Position numbers and translations under genes: made by a program
Assembly: GCF_900103605.1 (NCBI RefSeq)
Contig: NZ_FNHY01000012.1
Span: 1-64,000, forward strand
Direction of reading: 5' to 3'
DNA from: Psychrobacillus sp. OK028
GTDB lineage: Bacteria > Bacillota > Bacilli > Bacillales_A > Planococcaceae
Length of the DNA: 64,000 bases
The notes under the pieces: generated by a model
What the model was told of the DNA's origin: nothing
The model's database searches: none
Seen by the model: the letters and a program-made list of their open reading frames with translations, nothing else
In this document: piece by piece, positions 1 to 8,822 of the stretch
Numbering within the stretch: position 1 is the first letter of the stretch
Layout: each line of letters starts with the position of its first letter

Positions 1-39
1 GTGCAGCTGACGAATACTAATCGATCGAGGACTTAACCA
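1..39 (+). rRNA. 23S rRNA, 3' end (partial)
   Basis: The first bases match the conserved 3' terminus of Bacillus-type 23S rRNA and end near ACTTAACCA. Only the last 39 bases are in the window. The exact 3' end is estimated from the family, not from processing data. Confidence 0.9.
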
Positions 40-223
40 AATTTGTTTAACGTAACAATGTCGTTTATCCAGTTTTGAGTGAACAAACACTCTATACATG
101 AGGGTTTCAAGACACGAGTAATTCGAGGAAACAATTGAGAGAGGAAAGGAACGTACTAACGTACGTGACTGACCGAACGAATGAAGTTGACGAAGAAGTA
201 CGATGTGTATTGAAAGCCAAAGA

Positions 224-340
224 GTCTAGTGATGATGGCGAAGAGGTCACACCCGTTCCCATACCGAACACGGAAGTTAAGCTCTTCAGCGCCGATGGTA
301 GTTGGGGGTCTCCCCCTGTGAGAGTAGGACGTCGCTGGGC
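224..340 (+). rRNA. rrf: 5S rRNA
   Basis: The block contains the invariant Bacillus 5S core (GAAGAGGTCACACCCGTTCC and GAGAGTAGGACG). The two ends pair over 11 bp, GTCTAGTGATG at 224-234 with CGTCGCTGGGC at 330-340, which sets the boundaries at about 117 nt. It follows the 23S end after a 184-base spacer with no tRNA, the normal order of an rRNA operon. A 77-codon frame across it is spurious. Confidence 0.97.
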
Positions 341-351
341 ACCAAAGAAAA

Positions 352-388
352 AGTCGTTACCGAGTTAATCGGTAGCGGCTTTTTTGGC
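352..388 (+). terminator. Intrinsic terminator of the rRNA operon
   Basis: GTCGTTACCGA and TCGGTAGCGGC form a long stem with one G-U type pair and a short GTTAA loop, followed by TTTTTT. It lies 12 bases after the 5S rRNA, and no tRNA genes intervene, so the operon appears to end here. Confidence 0.9.
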
Positions 389-437
389 TTTATCATAACC
401 AACTTTCACGGGTCCAAAATTTAATTCTTTGTGGTCC

Positions 438-561
438 TCACTCCCGAGTGAGCGTTTTTTACTTTCGCTCTATAGTTACTCTCGCCCGTGCGAAACATAC
501 TCTCGGAGCTATGACGATTACTCTCGCTCGTGTTAGATTTACTCTCCAAACGGGATATTTT
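438..561 (-). repeat. 21-bp-period repeat array (AGTAA-N12-CGAG units), copy 1
   Basis: Read on the minus strand, the motif AGTAA (or AGTGA/AGTAT) preceded by CGAG recurs. On the plus strand the motif begins at 438, 459, 476, 497, 518 and 539. Steps are exactly 21 bp except one of 17 bp. The 9-bp CGAGAGTAA-like edge is conserved and the 12 middle bases differ in every unit. A second array of the same design lies at 63263-63372. The rest of the gap, 562-768, shows no gene or clear site. Two short frames at 448-757 look like chance. Confidence 0.8.
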
Positions 562-781
562 CCCACTTTTACGGAAGCCATATTTGATCCCTCAGGACAT
601 TTTTATGGGCTATCTTATGATTCTTGTATTCGCGACGGTGATAGCTCATCGTTCACCCTGCAGAACGCGTCCATCTGAAACAGAAATCACTCTTCAACAT
701 ATCATAAATGGTTATTTACTTGCTGAATTACAATTAAACAGACACAATATAAAATAGCTACATGTAAAGAGGAGGGTCATT

Positions 782-1456
782 GTGGTAGTAATATTAGCAG
801 TAGATGATGACATACATACACTTGAGTTAATTTCCATATATTTATCTCAATCTGGATACCGCGTTATTAAAGCTGTAAATGGAAAAGATGGATTAAACAT
901 GTTAGAACGGGAACAACCTGATTTAGCAATAATAGATGTTATGATGCCTGTTATGGACGGTCTTCAATTAACCAAGTTAGTACGTGAACAATACAATATT
1001 CCTGTATTGCTCTTAACAGCAAAAGGAAAGCTTGAAGATAAAGAAAAAGGATATATTGCCGGGTCAGATGATTATTTAGTAAAGCCTTTTGAGCCAAAAG
1101 AATTATTATTTCGCATTCGTGCTATTTTAAGAAGATATGATAAAACAAGTGATGTTAACATTCGAATTGGTAATATGTTAATCAATCGGAAAAGCTTTGA
1201 AGTACAGATTGGAGACCAGGTCTTAGTTTTACCCTTAAAAGAGTTTGAGCTACTTTCCAAGTTAGCTTCTATGCCAAACCAAGTCTTTACTAGAGACCAG
1301 TTAATAGAAACAGTTTGGGGAATAGATTTTGAAGGAGACGAGCAGACGTTAAGTGTTCATATTAAAAGGGTAAGAGAGAGATTATCAAAATTAGAGACGC
1401 AAATACAGATTAAGACTGTGCGTGGAGTTGGTTATAAGTTGGAGGAGTCAACATGA
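782..1456 (+). CDS. OmpR-family response regulator
   Basis: Two-component DNA-binding regulator of 224 residues. The receiver domain (about 1-115) has the acidic cluster D8-D10, the predicted phosphorylation site D52 in IIDVMMP, T79 and K101. The winged-helix Trans_reg_C domain follows at about 130-220. The start is GTG, chosen because GAGGAGGG lies 6 bases upstream. The end overlaps the next gene, a sensor kinase, by 4 bases (ATGA), so the two are translationally coupled. The downstream MMPL transporter is the likely target, and an 11-bp-spaced direct repeat lies in front of it. The signal sensed cannot be read from the sequence. Confidence 0.95.
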   Translation: MVVILAVDDDIHTLELISIYLSQSGYRVIKAVNGKDGLNMLEREQPDLAIIDVMMPVMDGLQLTKLVREQYNIPVLLLTAKGKLEDKEKGYIAGSDDYLVKPFEPKELLFRIRAILRRYDKTSDVNIRIGNMLINRKSFEVQIGDQVLVLPLKEFELLSKLASMPNQVFTRDQLIETVWGIDFEGDEQTLSVHIKRVRERLSKLETQIQIKTVRGVGYKLEEST

Positions 1457-2835
1457 TGAGAACTTTGTATAGCAAGTTCGTGTGGATGACACTGCTCATA
1501 ATGTTTGCTAGTGGAACGTTAGGATTTATGATAGTAAATACATATTACCATCAAAATCTTAAGGAAAAAAATGATGAAAAAAACGTATTAGTAGCAAAAT
1601 CAATTGTTGAAAGTATTAAAATGTCTAATAAAAGTGAACTGGACGCTTTTCTTCAGTCAATAGGCAATACTGGATATCAATTATACGTCGTTGGTGAAGA
1701 TGGGCTAGAAAGAGCTTATGGAGGGGAATTTAGGGTCAAGAGGATTGATAAATCAATAGTTGAAAGTGTTTTAAATGGGGAAACATACCACGGAATGCGA
1801 GAGTTTCCTAATGAAACCTTTATTACAGGTTACTTTTCTAATGAATTAACGAATAGCGTTGGAGTTCCATTTACTTACGAAGGAAAAAATTACGCACTGT
1901 TTCAACGGCCCAATATTAAATTCTTATTTAATGAAATTCACCTGTTATTAGGTGGGTTAGTGATAATAATGATTGTCCTTAGTGTGATAGCTATGTTGAT
2001 TGTTGCTAAGAAAATGATTGATCCGTTAACTAAATTGACGTTAGCAACCAATAAAATAGCTAATGAAGACTTTCAAGCAGAGTTATCGATCTATCAGCAT
2101 GATGAAATAGGACAACTTGCAGATAGTTTTCGGAATATGGTAAAACAATTGGATGCAAGTGATCGATACAAAAAGGAATTTATCTCAAGAGTATCACATG
2201 ATTTTCAGACACCACTATTAAATATACAAGGATATGCTCATTTACTTGAAGGTGGAGAGCTATGTGCATCTGATCATTTAAAGTATGTAACGATTATTCA
2301 ACAAGAGTCAAAACGGCTCTCTAATGTTATGAAGCAATTATTAGTTCTTACTTCCTTTGACCAAGCAAATAGTAGAACAAAAAAAGAAGTCTTTTCACTA
2401 GATAGACAGTTAAAACAGGTCATTCAGAAATTTAGATGGCTACTTGATGAAAAAGAGATATCTATTAATATAAAGTTAAACCCAGTAAATGTATACGGTG
2501 ATAGTGAAATGCTTGAGTATGTTTGGGAAAATCTACTGTCAAATGCTATAAAGTATAATCACTCTCCAGGAGAAATACATATTGATTTAGAGGAAAGTGT
2601 AGAAAATGTATGCGTCACAATACAGGACTCAGGCAGTGGGAATAAAGATACTAATTATAACAAATGGACGGAAAGGTTTTATAGGGAAGACGAAGCTCGC
2701 TCCACACAAATTGAAGGAAGTGGGCTTGGTCTAGCAATTGTCCAGGAAGTTATCCAGTCACATGAAGGTATGCTTTCTTTTGAAAGCGTAGCTCCTCATG
2801 GAACTAGAGTAATCGTCCGATTAAATAAGCTGTAA
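1453..2835 (+). CDS. Membrane sensor histidine kinase
   Basis: Sensor kinase of 460 residues, partner of the preceding regulator. A transmembrane helix at about 10-30, an extracellular sensing segment of roughly 130 residues and a second helix at about 163-185 lead into a HAMP linker. The HisKA domain has the phospho-acceptor H249 in SRVSHDFQTPL. The HATPase domain follows, with the N box ENLLSNAIKYN and the G2 box GSGLGLAIV. The G1 region reads DSGSGNKD and lacks the canonical DNGxGI ending, a mild deviation also seen in other kinases of this class. It probably controls the transporter gene that follows. Confidence 0.95.
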   Translation: MMRTLYSKFVWMTLLIMFASGTLGFMIVNTYYHQNLKEKNDEKNVLVAKSIVESIKMSNKSELDAFLQSIGNTGYQLYVVGEDGLERAYGGEFRVKRIDKSIVESVLNGETYHGMREFPNETFITGYFSNELTNSVGVPFTYEGKNYALFQRPNIKFLFNEIHLLLGGLVIIMIVLSVIAMLIVAKKMIDPLTKLTLATNKIANEDFQAELSIYQHDEIGQLADSFRNMVKQLDASDRYKKEFISRVSHDFQTPLLNIQGYAHLLEGGELCASDHLKYVTIIQQESKRLSNVMKQLLVLTSFDQANSRTKKEVFSLDRQLKQVIQKFRWLLDEKEISINIKLNPVNVYGDSEMLEYVWENLLSNAIKYNHSPGEIHIDLEESVENVCVTIQDSGSGNKDTNYNKWTERFYREDEARSTQIEGSGLGLAIVQEVIQSHEGMLSFESVAPHGTRVIVRLNKL

Positions 2836-2841
2836 TTATCT

Positions 2842-2857
2842 GTTCATCTTCCGTTCA
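2842..2857 (+). promoter_or_regulatory. Candidate response-regulator site (GTTCA direct repeat)
   Basis: GTTCA at 2842-2846 and again at 2853-2857 form a direct repeat with 11-bp spacing, the arrangement favoured by OmpR-family dimers. It lies 52 bases before the MMPL gene and just downstream of the regulator/kinase pair. Function is inferred. Confidence 0.4.
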
Positions 2858-2908
2858 CTTTCAACTTGTATAGTACCTCTTATAAGGAAATACATAGGAG
2901 GTATAGGG

Positions 2909-4879
2909 ATGAAAAATAAACGGAACTGGCTAGTTATAATAGTCAGTTGGCTTATAGCGGTAGGATTACTTACACTCTTTGCTCCTTCTAGTAAAGAAGT
3001 GGCAAGTACATCAAAAAATTTAGGACTGCCAGATACTGCTTTGTCTATTCAAGCAGACGAAGTTATGAAAGAAAACTTTTCTAGTAAAGAAGGAATACCT
3101 TTAATAATCGTTCTTGATCGTAACAAGGCTAATACTGAGGAAGAAATTCAAAACGTATTAGAATTAATGGAACAAAATTACTCAAGTATACCCAAGTTTT
3201 CTAAAATCCCTATGGAGCAACGAAATTCTTTTGTGTCTAAAGATAAAAAAACATTCTTTGTACCATTAATTTTGGAAGGACAGCTAGAAAGCAAAGAGAT
3301 TCATAAAAAAGTAGGAGAAATAAAAAATAATGTATCTAACATTATTTCATCAGATTTTACTATTTATTATACTGGACCGGCTGGTATAGCAAGCGATACA
3401 ACAGATCTATTTTCACAGGCTGATGTAGTTTTACTACTAGCAACAGTAGGAATTATTTTTATTCTACTAATTATTATTTATCGATCTTTCATTCTTGCTA
3501 TCCTCCCCTTAATTGGAGCAGGAATAGTGTATGGAGTAGTGGACAGAATTATTGGTCTTATTGGTAAGTTCACATCTATTACGATTGAAAACCAGGCACT
3601 GTCGATTATGATGATCTTGTTGTTTGCCGTGATAACCGATTATTCCCTCTTGCTATATGCAAGATATAAAGAAGAGCAGGACATGAAAGTTGCACTTGCT
3701 AAAACCAGAGAAACCATTCTTTTTAGTGGTGGAACTATTTTAGCGGGAGTTGCAACACTTGCTTTAGCCATATATGAACCATATCGTAATTTTGCACCAG
3801 TATTCGCGATAGCAGTGATTATAATGCTAATTGCCGGACTTACTTTATTGCCAGCTTTGTTTGCAGTAGTAAAAATGACGAAAAACAAAGAAAAAACTAC
3901 AAAAATTTGGGCAAATGCGGGAAATGTTAGTACAAAAAAACCATGGAGAGTAGCAATACCCATTTTGATACTGCTAGGGATTGGCACATGGCATGCAACA
4001 ACAATCATCTACTCCTATGATTTACTGGCATCTTTCCCAGATGAATTATCTTCAAAAGAAGGTTTTACAAAACTGGGTGAAGCATTTTCAGAAGGAGAAA
4101 TAGCACCAACAACGATTCTCGTAAAATCAAAGGATGAAAAAGTGGTTGCAGCTATTCGAGAGGGGATAGAAGATAGATCACTTGTAAGTCAGGTACGTCC
4201 ATCATCTTCAGAAAGCGCTCTATACACGCAGTTCTCTCTTATATTAAACGTAAACCCTTATAGCCAGGAAGCTTTGGACGAAGTAGATAAGATTAGAGAT
4301 GAATTAAAAGACCAACAGGTTTTAGTAAGTGGAGAGACAGTGAAACAAGTGGATATTCGTCAAATTAACAATAGGGATACATTACTAGTAATGGGGTTAA
4401 TGACAATACTGATCGGTTTAATGCTTGCTTTCCAAACTAGGTCGGTGCGGGCATCAGTGTTGATGATGTTCTCCATTTTATTGTCATTCGGAGCAGCTTT
4501 AGGATTCTCTACATGGATTTTTGATGTGTTCCTCGAATATAAGTCCTTTAGTTATCGAATACCACTTTACACGTTTGTATTTTTAGTAGCACTAGGTGTA
4601 GATTATTCAATTATGTTAATGAGCAGATTGAAAGAAGAACGAAAGAAGCATGGTGAACTAGAAGCCATTGCGAAAGCGGTTGAAAAAACGGGTAGTGTAA
4701 TTTCTTCAGCAGGATTAATACTTGCTGCTACATTTGCTGTTTTAATATCGCAGCCAGTAATGGAGCTTAAAGTATTTGGTTTTGCTGTCGCAGTTGGTGT
4801 ACTATTGGATACATTTATCGTACGACCATTATTATTACCGGCGTTATTAACAATTACAAAGAAAAGTAGGGGGAAATAG
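2909..4879 (+). CDS. MMPL/RND-superfamily membrane transporter
   Basis: A 656-residue integral membrane protein with two RND-like halves. Each half has one helix, an extracytoplasmic loop (about 30-165 and 375-480) and then a bundle of five helices. The loop-proximal motifs are typical of MMPL proteins: LFAVITDYSLLLYARYKEE in the first half and LVALGVDYSIMLMSRLKEER in the second. Such proteins export lipids or hydrophobic drugs using the proton gradient. B. subtilis YdfJ is a relative controlled by a neighbouring two-component system, which fits this context. The RBS is AGGAGG and the start is ATG. The substrate is unknown. Confidence 0.92.
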   Translation: MKNKRNWLVIIVSWLIAVGLLTLFAPSSKEVASTSKNLGLPDTALSIQADEVMKENFSSKEGIPLIIVLDRNKANTEEEIQNVLELMEQNYSSIPKFSKIPMEQRNSFVSKDKKTFFVPLILEGQLESKEIHKKVGEIKNNVSNIISSDFTIYYTGPAGIASDTTDLFSQADVVLLLATVGIIFILLIIIYRSFILAILPLIGAGIVYGVVDRIIGLIGKFTSITIENQALSIMMILLFAVITDYSLLLYARYKEEQDMKVALAKTRETILFSGGTILAGVATLALAIYEPYRNFAPVFAIAVIIMLIAGLTLLPALFAVVKMTKNKEKTTKIWANAGNVSTKKPWRVAIPILILLGIGTWHATTIIYSYDLLASFPDELSSKEGFTKLGEAFSEGEIAPTTILVKSKDEKVVAAIREGIEDRSLVSQVRPSSSESALYTQFSLILNVNPYSQEALDEVDKIRDELKDQQVLVSGETVKQVDIRQINNRDTLLVMGLMTILIGLMLAFQTRSVRASVLMMFSILLSFGAALGFSTWIFDVFLEYKSFSYRIPLYTFVFLVALGVDYSIMLMSRLKEERKKHGELEAIAKAVEKTGSVISSAGLILAATFAVLISQPVMELKVFGFAVAVGVLLDTFIVRPLLLPALLTITKKSRGK

Positions 4880-4881
4880 AT

Positions 4882-5268
4882 ATGCAAGAAAGATGGAGTT
4901 TACGTCTTGTAAGAGCAGGGGCATTATTTGGATTATTAGGAGCATACCTTGGTTCTCATATGGCGGGGGCGGGAACCTATGCACTACGCCCCATTCATGC
5001 ACATATTTTACTGGTTGGATGGTTGTCGTTATTTGTATATGGACTGTTTTATAAATTATATAAAGTGAAGTTCCCTAAACTTGTTGCGGTTCATGGATGG
5101 TCAGCCATAATCGGAGCTATTGGTTTAACACTTGGAATGTACCTACAGTTTATACAACCGTTTAATATAAATGAGACATTGGCGTTAGTAGCATATATTA
5201 TTGGAGGTTCTACGTTGTTACTAAGCTTCGCAGTATTCGTACTAGTTACATTTACAATCGAAAAATAA
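4882..5268 (+). CDS. Small four-helix membrane protein, heme-copper-oxidase-like
   Basis: A 128-residue protein that starts two bases after the MMPL stop codon, so it belongs to the same operon. It has four predicted membrane helices. The stretch RPIHAHILLVGWLSLFVYGL carries paired histidines followed by a GW-rich helix, as in a short piece of cytochrome oxidase subunit I. Many Bacillales have such small proteins and no role is established for them. Calling it heme-binding is my inference. It could be a simple helper of the transporter. Confidence 0.7.
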   Translation: MQERWSLRLVRAGALFGLLGAYLGSHMAGAGTYALRPIHAHILLVGWLSLFVYGLFYKLYKVKFPKLVAVHGWSAIIGAIGLTLGMYLQFIQPFNINETLALVAYIIGGSTLLLSFAVFVLVTFTIEK

Positions 5269-5273
5269 CAAAA

Positions 5274-5312
5274 AGCTGGAGGTTATGTATTAACCTTCAG
5301 CTTTTTATTTTT
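5274..5312. terminator. Bidirectional terminator
   Basis: AGCTGGAGGTTA and TTAACCTTCAGCT form a 12-13-bp stem with A-runs on the left and T-runs on the right. It closes the converging operon at 782-5268 and the permease gene at 5283-6185, whose last codons lie inside the stem. Confidence 0.9.
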
Positions 5313-6185
5313 TCGGATATCTGCATATGTTGGAATACACATTCCCAATAAAATGATGACTATTCCTACTACTTGTAATATAGAAAGAGTCTCACTTAAC
5401 ACGATGACTGATACGATAACAGCAACCGGTAACTCCATTGCACTTAATATAGAAGAAACAGCGCCACCTACTTTAGGTACTGCAATTACAAAGAAGTAAA
5501 TCGGGACAATAATACCTAATAATCCAAGGGCTAGTCCATAAAATAGGAGTGATTCAGTAAATAGTTTTCCATTCCAAATAATTTCTGGATTTTGGAATAA
5601 ACCAATCATGAGCGCTGCGATAAAGGAAACAAATAATAGACGGGTTGTAGTATTCATCCCTTCGACTTGCTTCGTATTCACATTCATATTCAATGAGAAG
5701 GAAACAGCAGCAGCAAAACCGTAAACCCAGCCTCTCCAATCGATTCCACTTAAATCTACATCTAATACTCCTGCAGCTAAAATTGTCCCTACAAATAATA
5801 TTACTAGAGAAATTGTTTCTGCTCTGGATGGAAGTCTCTTTCTAATAATACAATCGATTAAGGTGCCGATCCATGTAAATTGGAATAGCATCACAACTGC
5901 AAGAGAGGCAGGTAAGTATATAAGTGACACCCCATAAACAATTCCTGTAGTAGCGGTAAACACACCTGCTAACAAAATAATTTTAAACCCTCCATACAAA
6001 CGAGGAAGTTTTCGTTGGGTAATGAGGTATAAAATAAAAGCTAATATAAATCCAACAATATATTGACTAGAAACCGCTTCAGAGGCTGTATAGCCGTCTT
6101 GGATTGCTAGTTTAACCATAGTTGATAACGTCCCATAGCTGCTTGCAGCAAACACAACCATAAGGGGGTAAATCCAAAATTTCAT
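5283..6185 (-). CDS. EamA/DMT-family permease
   Basis: A 300-residue protein with about ten hydrophobic helices in two EamA repeats (roughly 5-135 and 150-285), the drug/metabolite transporter layout. Members export amino acids, purines or other metabolites; the substrate cannot be told here. The RBS GGAGAAA lies just upstream of the ATG. It follows the acetyltransferase gene on the same strand by 13 bases and probably shares its transcript, a pairing that suggests export or detoxification of a small amine-like compound (inference). Confidence 0.9.
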   Translation of the reverse strand: MKFWIYPLMVVFAASSYGTLSTMVKLAIQDGYTASEAVSSQYIVGFILAFILYLITQRKLPRLYGGFKIILLAGVFTATTGIVYGVSLIYLPASLAVVMLFQFTWIGTLIDCIIRKRLPSRAETISLVILFVGTILAAGVLDVDLSGIDWRGWVYGFAAAVSFSLNMNVNTKQVEGMNTTTRLLFVSFIAALMIGLFQNPEIIWNGKLFTESLLFYGLALGLLGIIVPIYFFVIAVPKVGGAVSSILSAMELPVAVIVSVIVLSETLSILQVVGIVIILLGMCIPTYADIRKNKKLKVNT

Positions 6186-6198
6186 ATAAGTTTCTCCT

Positions 6199-6771
6199 TT
6201 AATCTACGACTACGGTTTTCACCATATGATGAAAAGGCTCACCAATAATTGTCCAAGGGCATAGGGTATCAAATCCGAGCCGATTATACAAGCGAATAGC
6301 AGCCTCTTTTTTAATCTCAACATTCAAGGCTAGTTTACCACCACCTGAATTCTTTACTAATTGTTCCGCATAGCTTAATAATTTCGTCCCGATTCCATAA
6401 CCACGATATATTGGGTCCACTACGACCGTGTCGATATACCATTCTCCGGGTGCAGTTTCGGGGTCTATTATTACTACTTTGCCTTTTTTGTTAGATAAAT
6501 ATGCTTCTAAATTTGCATCTAGAGTAACTGCCTGTTCCGCGGAATAAAATACCAGCACTCCTGCAACATGTCCGTTCATTTCTGCAATATACGTATATAA
6601 ATAGGAATGTCGATTATCCGTACGTGTAAATAGTTGTCTAAACTCTCTAGTAATGGCAGCTTCTTCTGTTTCTCCAGTCATTTGCATAGAGATATCTCCG
6701 ATTGCATCCATTATTAGAGGAATAGCTTCATCTGCATCTTCTTTGAGAGCTTTCCTGATCAAAACTTCCAT
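6199..6771 (-). CDS. GNAT-family N-acetyltransferase
   Basis: A 190-residue acyl-CoA-dependent acetyltransferase. The acetyl-CoA pyrophosphate loop reads VVDPIYRGYGIGTKLL (R/Q-x-x-G-x-G), followed by the usual ALNVEIKKEAAIRLYNRLGF ending of the fold. The frame is open for six more codons from a TTG, but I chose ATG at 6771 because GGAAGGTG sits 8 bases before it, inside the longer reading. It is the first gene of a two-gene unit with the EamA permease. The acceptor substrate is unknown. Confidence 0.9.
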   Translation of the reverse strand: MEVLIRKALKEDADEAIPLIMDAIGDISMQMTGETEEAAITREFRQLFTRTDNRHSYLYTYIAEMNGHVAGVLVFYSAEQAVTLDANLEAYLSNKKGKVVIIDPETAPGEWYIDTVVVDPIYRGYGIGTKLLSYAEQLVKNSGGGKLALNVEIKKEAAIRLYNRLGFDTLCPWTIIGEPFHHMVKTVVVD

Positions 6772-6931
6772 TTTTATTTCACCTTCCAACTGATTATTAT
6801 AACATAATGGTTAATAGAGAACTAAACCGTAGCCGTGGTTAAGTAAAAATATAAATATTTAAAAAATTAATTGAAACTTTTCTGTTCTATATGTAGTAGA
6901 ATAGGAGATAGAAAAAAAAGGGGGAAAAACA

Positions 6932-7129
6932 ATGGACTGGGATGCAATACCGTGGATGCTCATCTTACCTGTAATCATCATTCAACTATTATTAGTCATA
7001 GTTGCAGTGATTGATTTAGTTCGCGTGAAGCACACTAATGGACCAAAGTGGATGTGGGCAATTATTATTATTTTTATCAATATTATTGGACCTATTATTT
7101 ATTTTATCGTAGGGAGACGAAATGAATGA
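6932..7129 (+). CDS. YxlE-like PLDc_N membrane protein
   Basis: A 65-residue protein with two membrane helices (about 8-30 and 40-60). The second ends in IGPIIYFIVGRR, the signature of the PLDc_N (phospholipase D N-terminal-like) domain. In B. subtilis, YxlE sits between the sigma-Y regulators and the YxlF/YxlG ABC transporter and takes part in restraining sigma-Y. Here the same YxlE-F-G order is present without a sigma factor. The stop overlaps the next ATG (ATGA). The RBS is AGGGGGA. Confidence 0.85.
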   Translation: MDWDAIPWMLILPVIIIQLLLVIVAVIDLVRVKHTNGPKWMWAIIIIFINIIGPIIYFIVGRRNE

Positions 7130-8031
7130 AAACATTACTTCATGTGCAGGGGTTAACAAAGGAATATGGGAAAGAAACAGCAATAAATCAAGTTACTTTT
7201 TCACTTATCAAAAACACTGCTACTGCTTTAATTGGTCCAAATGGCGCGGGGAAAACTACGACACTCTCTATACTAGCGGGATTATTAAACCAAACAAGTG
7301 GTTCAGTTGTTATTGACGGAGAAATAAAAGGTGACATTCGAAGAGAAATAGGCTTCCTACCACAATATCCGCAATTCTATTCGTGGCTCACAGCACTTGA
7401 ATTTATTGAAATGGTAGCAAAATTCAGCGGAATAGAAGCGAAAATGACAAAATCACAAGCAATAAGAACGCTAGATTTTGTTGGTTTAGGAGATGCCAAA
7501 AACAAGAAAACTGGTACCTTTTCTGGAGGTATGAAGCAAAGGCTAGGGTTAGCACAAGCTATTGTTCATAAACCTGGTTTACTTTTGCTAGATGAACCAG
7601 TATCAGCGTTAGATCCAGTTGGCAGAAGGGAAGTATTAAATCTCCTGAAAGAATTACAGGAGCATACTACAATCTTATATTCTACTCATATTTTAAATGA
7701 TGCAGAGGAGATGACGGACCAATTGCTATTTTTAAGAAAAGGACAATTGGTAGAACAGGGGTCATTAAAGGAAGTACGAGACAAATATGCTAATCCTCTG
7801 TTTAAAATCATTTTTGCAGATACAGAAGAAGCAGCAAAGTTTGTAGAAATCTCTCCATGGCCAGCTAGACAAGAAAATGAAGTTGTTTTTATACATCTTG
7901 AGGACAACAAACCAACGATGAATGAATTAATACAGGTACTTGCCAATAGCAATCTACGGCTATCAAAGGTAGAGCGTGCATCGGCCAGTTTAGAAGAAAT
8001 CTTCTTGCAGGTGGTGAATAAGGTTGAATAG
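7126..8031 (+). CDS. ABC transporter ATP-binding protein (YxlF-like)
   Basis: A 301-residue ATPase with Walker A GPNGAGKTT (about 37-45), Q-loop FLPQYPQFY, signature FSGGMKQRLGLAQA, Walker B LLLLDEPVSALDP and switch histidine STHIL. A C-terminal extension of about 80 residues follows, as is common in CcmA/NatA-type exporters. It is coupled to the YxlE-like gene by a 4-base overlap and to the permease gene by 8 bases. It probably energises the following permease as an exporter of unknown substrate. Confidence 0.95.
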   Translation: MKTLLHVQGLTKEYGKETAINQVTFSLIKNTATALIGPNGAGKTTTLSILAGLLNQTSGSVVIDGEIKGDIRREIGFLPQYPQFYSWLTALEFIEMVAKFSGIEAKMTKSQAIRTLDFVGLGDAKNKKTGTFSGGMKQRLGLAQAIVHKPGLLLLDEPVSALDPVGRREVLNLLKELQEHTTILYSTHILNDAEEMTDQLLFLRKGQLVEQGSLKEVRDKYANPLFKIIFADTEEAAKFVEISPWPARQENEVVFIHLEDNKPTMNELIQVLANSNLRLSKVERASASLEEIFLQVVNKVE

Positions 8032-8806
8032 TTTTTTTATATTGTTTCGAAAAGAATGGCGTGAAAACGTTCGTAACTTTAAGATTTTATGGATCCCATT
8101 AGTGTTTATATTATTTGGTATTTCTGAACCATTAACTTATTACTATTTACCTCAAATTCTAAATGCGGTAGGAAATATGCCAAGTGATATGGCGTTTCAA
8201 CTCCCAGAGTACAAACCTGAACAAATAATAATGTCTACAATTGGTCAGTATCAATTGATTGGTTTGTTAATCGTAGCGTTTGGATTTGCTGGTATCATTG
8301 CTCGGGAACGTAAAAACGGGACGGCAATTATGTTATATGTAAGACCCATTTCTTATTTTGGATATGTGTTTAGTAAAGCAGCTATTATGAGCATCCTAAT
8401 AATAGGAAGTGCATGTATTGGTCTTTTAGTGAATGTCTATTATACGTATATATTGTATGGAGCAGTAGATGGAGTTGCATTTATTGGTTTTCTAGGAACT
8501 TATAGTATTTGGTTACTATTTGCTATTAGTGTTGTAATTTGCGCCAGTGCCGCTTTTTCTACAGGAGTAGCTTCAGTAATATCACTTATCGTATTAATAG
8601 TCGTGCAATTAGTGGATAGTCTGCTAGGTACTTACTGGACCATTTCACCTTGGAAGCTACCAATGTATGCTGGACAAATTTTAAGTGGCAATTTGGATAA
8701 AACGCCATTTTTCTGGAGCTTGAGTGTTACGTTAGTGTTAGTTGTGTTGTTATTAATGGGAGCAGTTTATTTAGCCAAGCGAAATGTAGCAAAAGCAAAA
8801 ATCTAG
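8024..8806 (+). CDS. ABC transporter permease (YxlG-like)
   Basis: A 260-residue membrane protein with six predicted helices. It belongs to the ABC-2 type; after the first helix it carries FAGIIARERKNGTAIMLYVRP, the usual cytoplasmic motif. Translation starts at TTG, overlapping the ATPase gene by 8 bases, with a weak GGTG site upstream. Together with the ATPase and the YxlE-like protein it forms a three-gene operon. Confidence 0.9.
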   Translation: MNSFFILFRKEWRENVRNFKILWIPLVFILFGISEPLTYYYLPQILNAVGNMPSDMAFQLPEYKPEQIIMSTIGQYQLIGLLIVAFGFAGIIARERKNGTAIMLYVRPISYFGYVFSKAAIMSILIIGSACIGLLVNVYYTYILYGAVDGVAFIGFLGTYSIWLLFAISVVICASAAFSTGVASVISLIVLIVVQLVDSLLGTYWTISPWKLPMYAGQILSGNLDKTPFFWSLSVTLVLVVLLLMGAVYLAKRNVAKAKI

Positions 8807-8822
8807 TTGTGAGGTGATTTAG

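Noticed and set aside
135-368. 77-codon frame across the 5S rRNA
   Set aside because: It lies over the 5S rRNA and its terminator, has no RBS, and its peptide is composed of rRNA sequence.
438-561. CRISPR array
   Set aside because: The conserved part is only about 9 bp and variable parts are 12 bp, far shorter than CRISPR repeats and spacers; no cas genes are in the window.
448-757. Two overlapping frames of 75-76 codons
   Set aside because: They run through the 21-bp repeat array, have no RBS and no family resemblance.
3640-4008. 122-codon frame antisense to the MMPL gene, and similar long antisense frames (13679-14041, 14152-14439, 56784-57143, 57570-57986, 62048-62470)
   Set aside because: They are shadows of well-supported genes, with no RBS and unlike any protein family.
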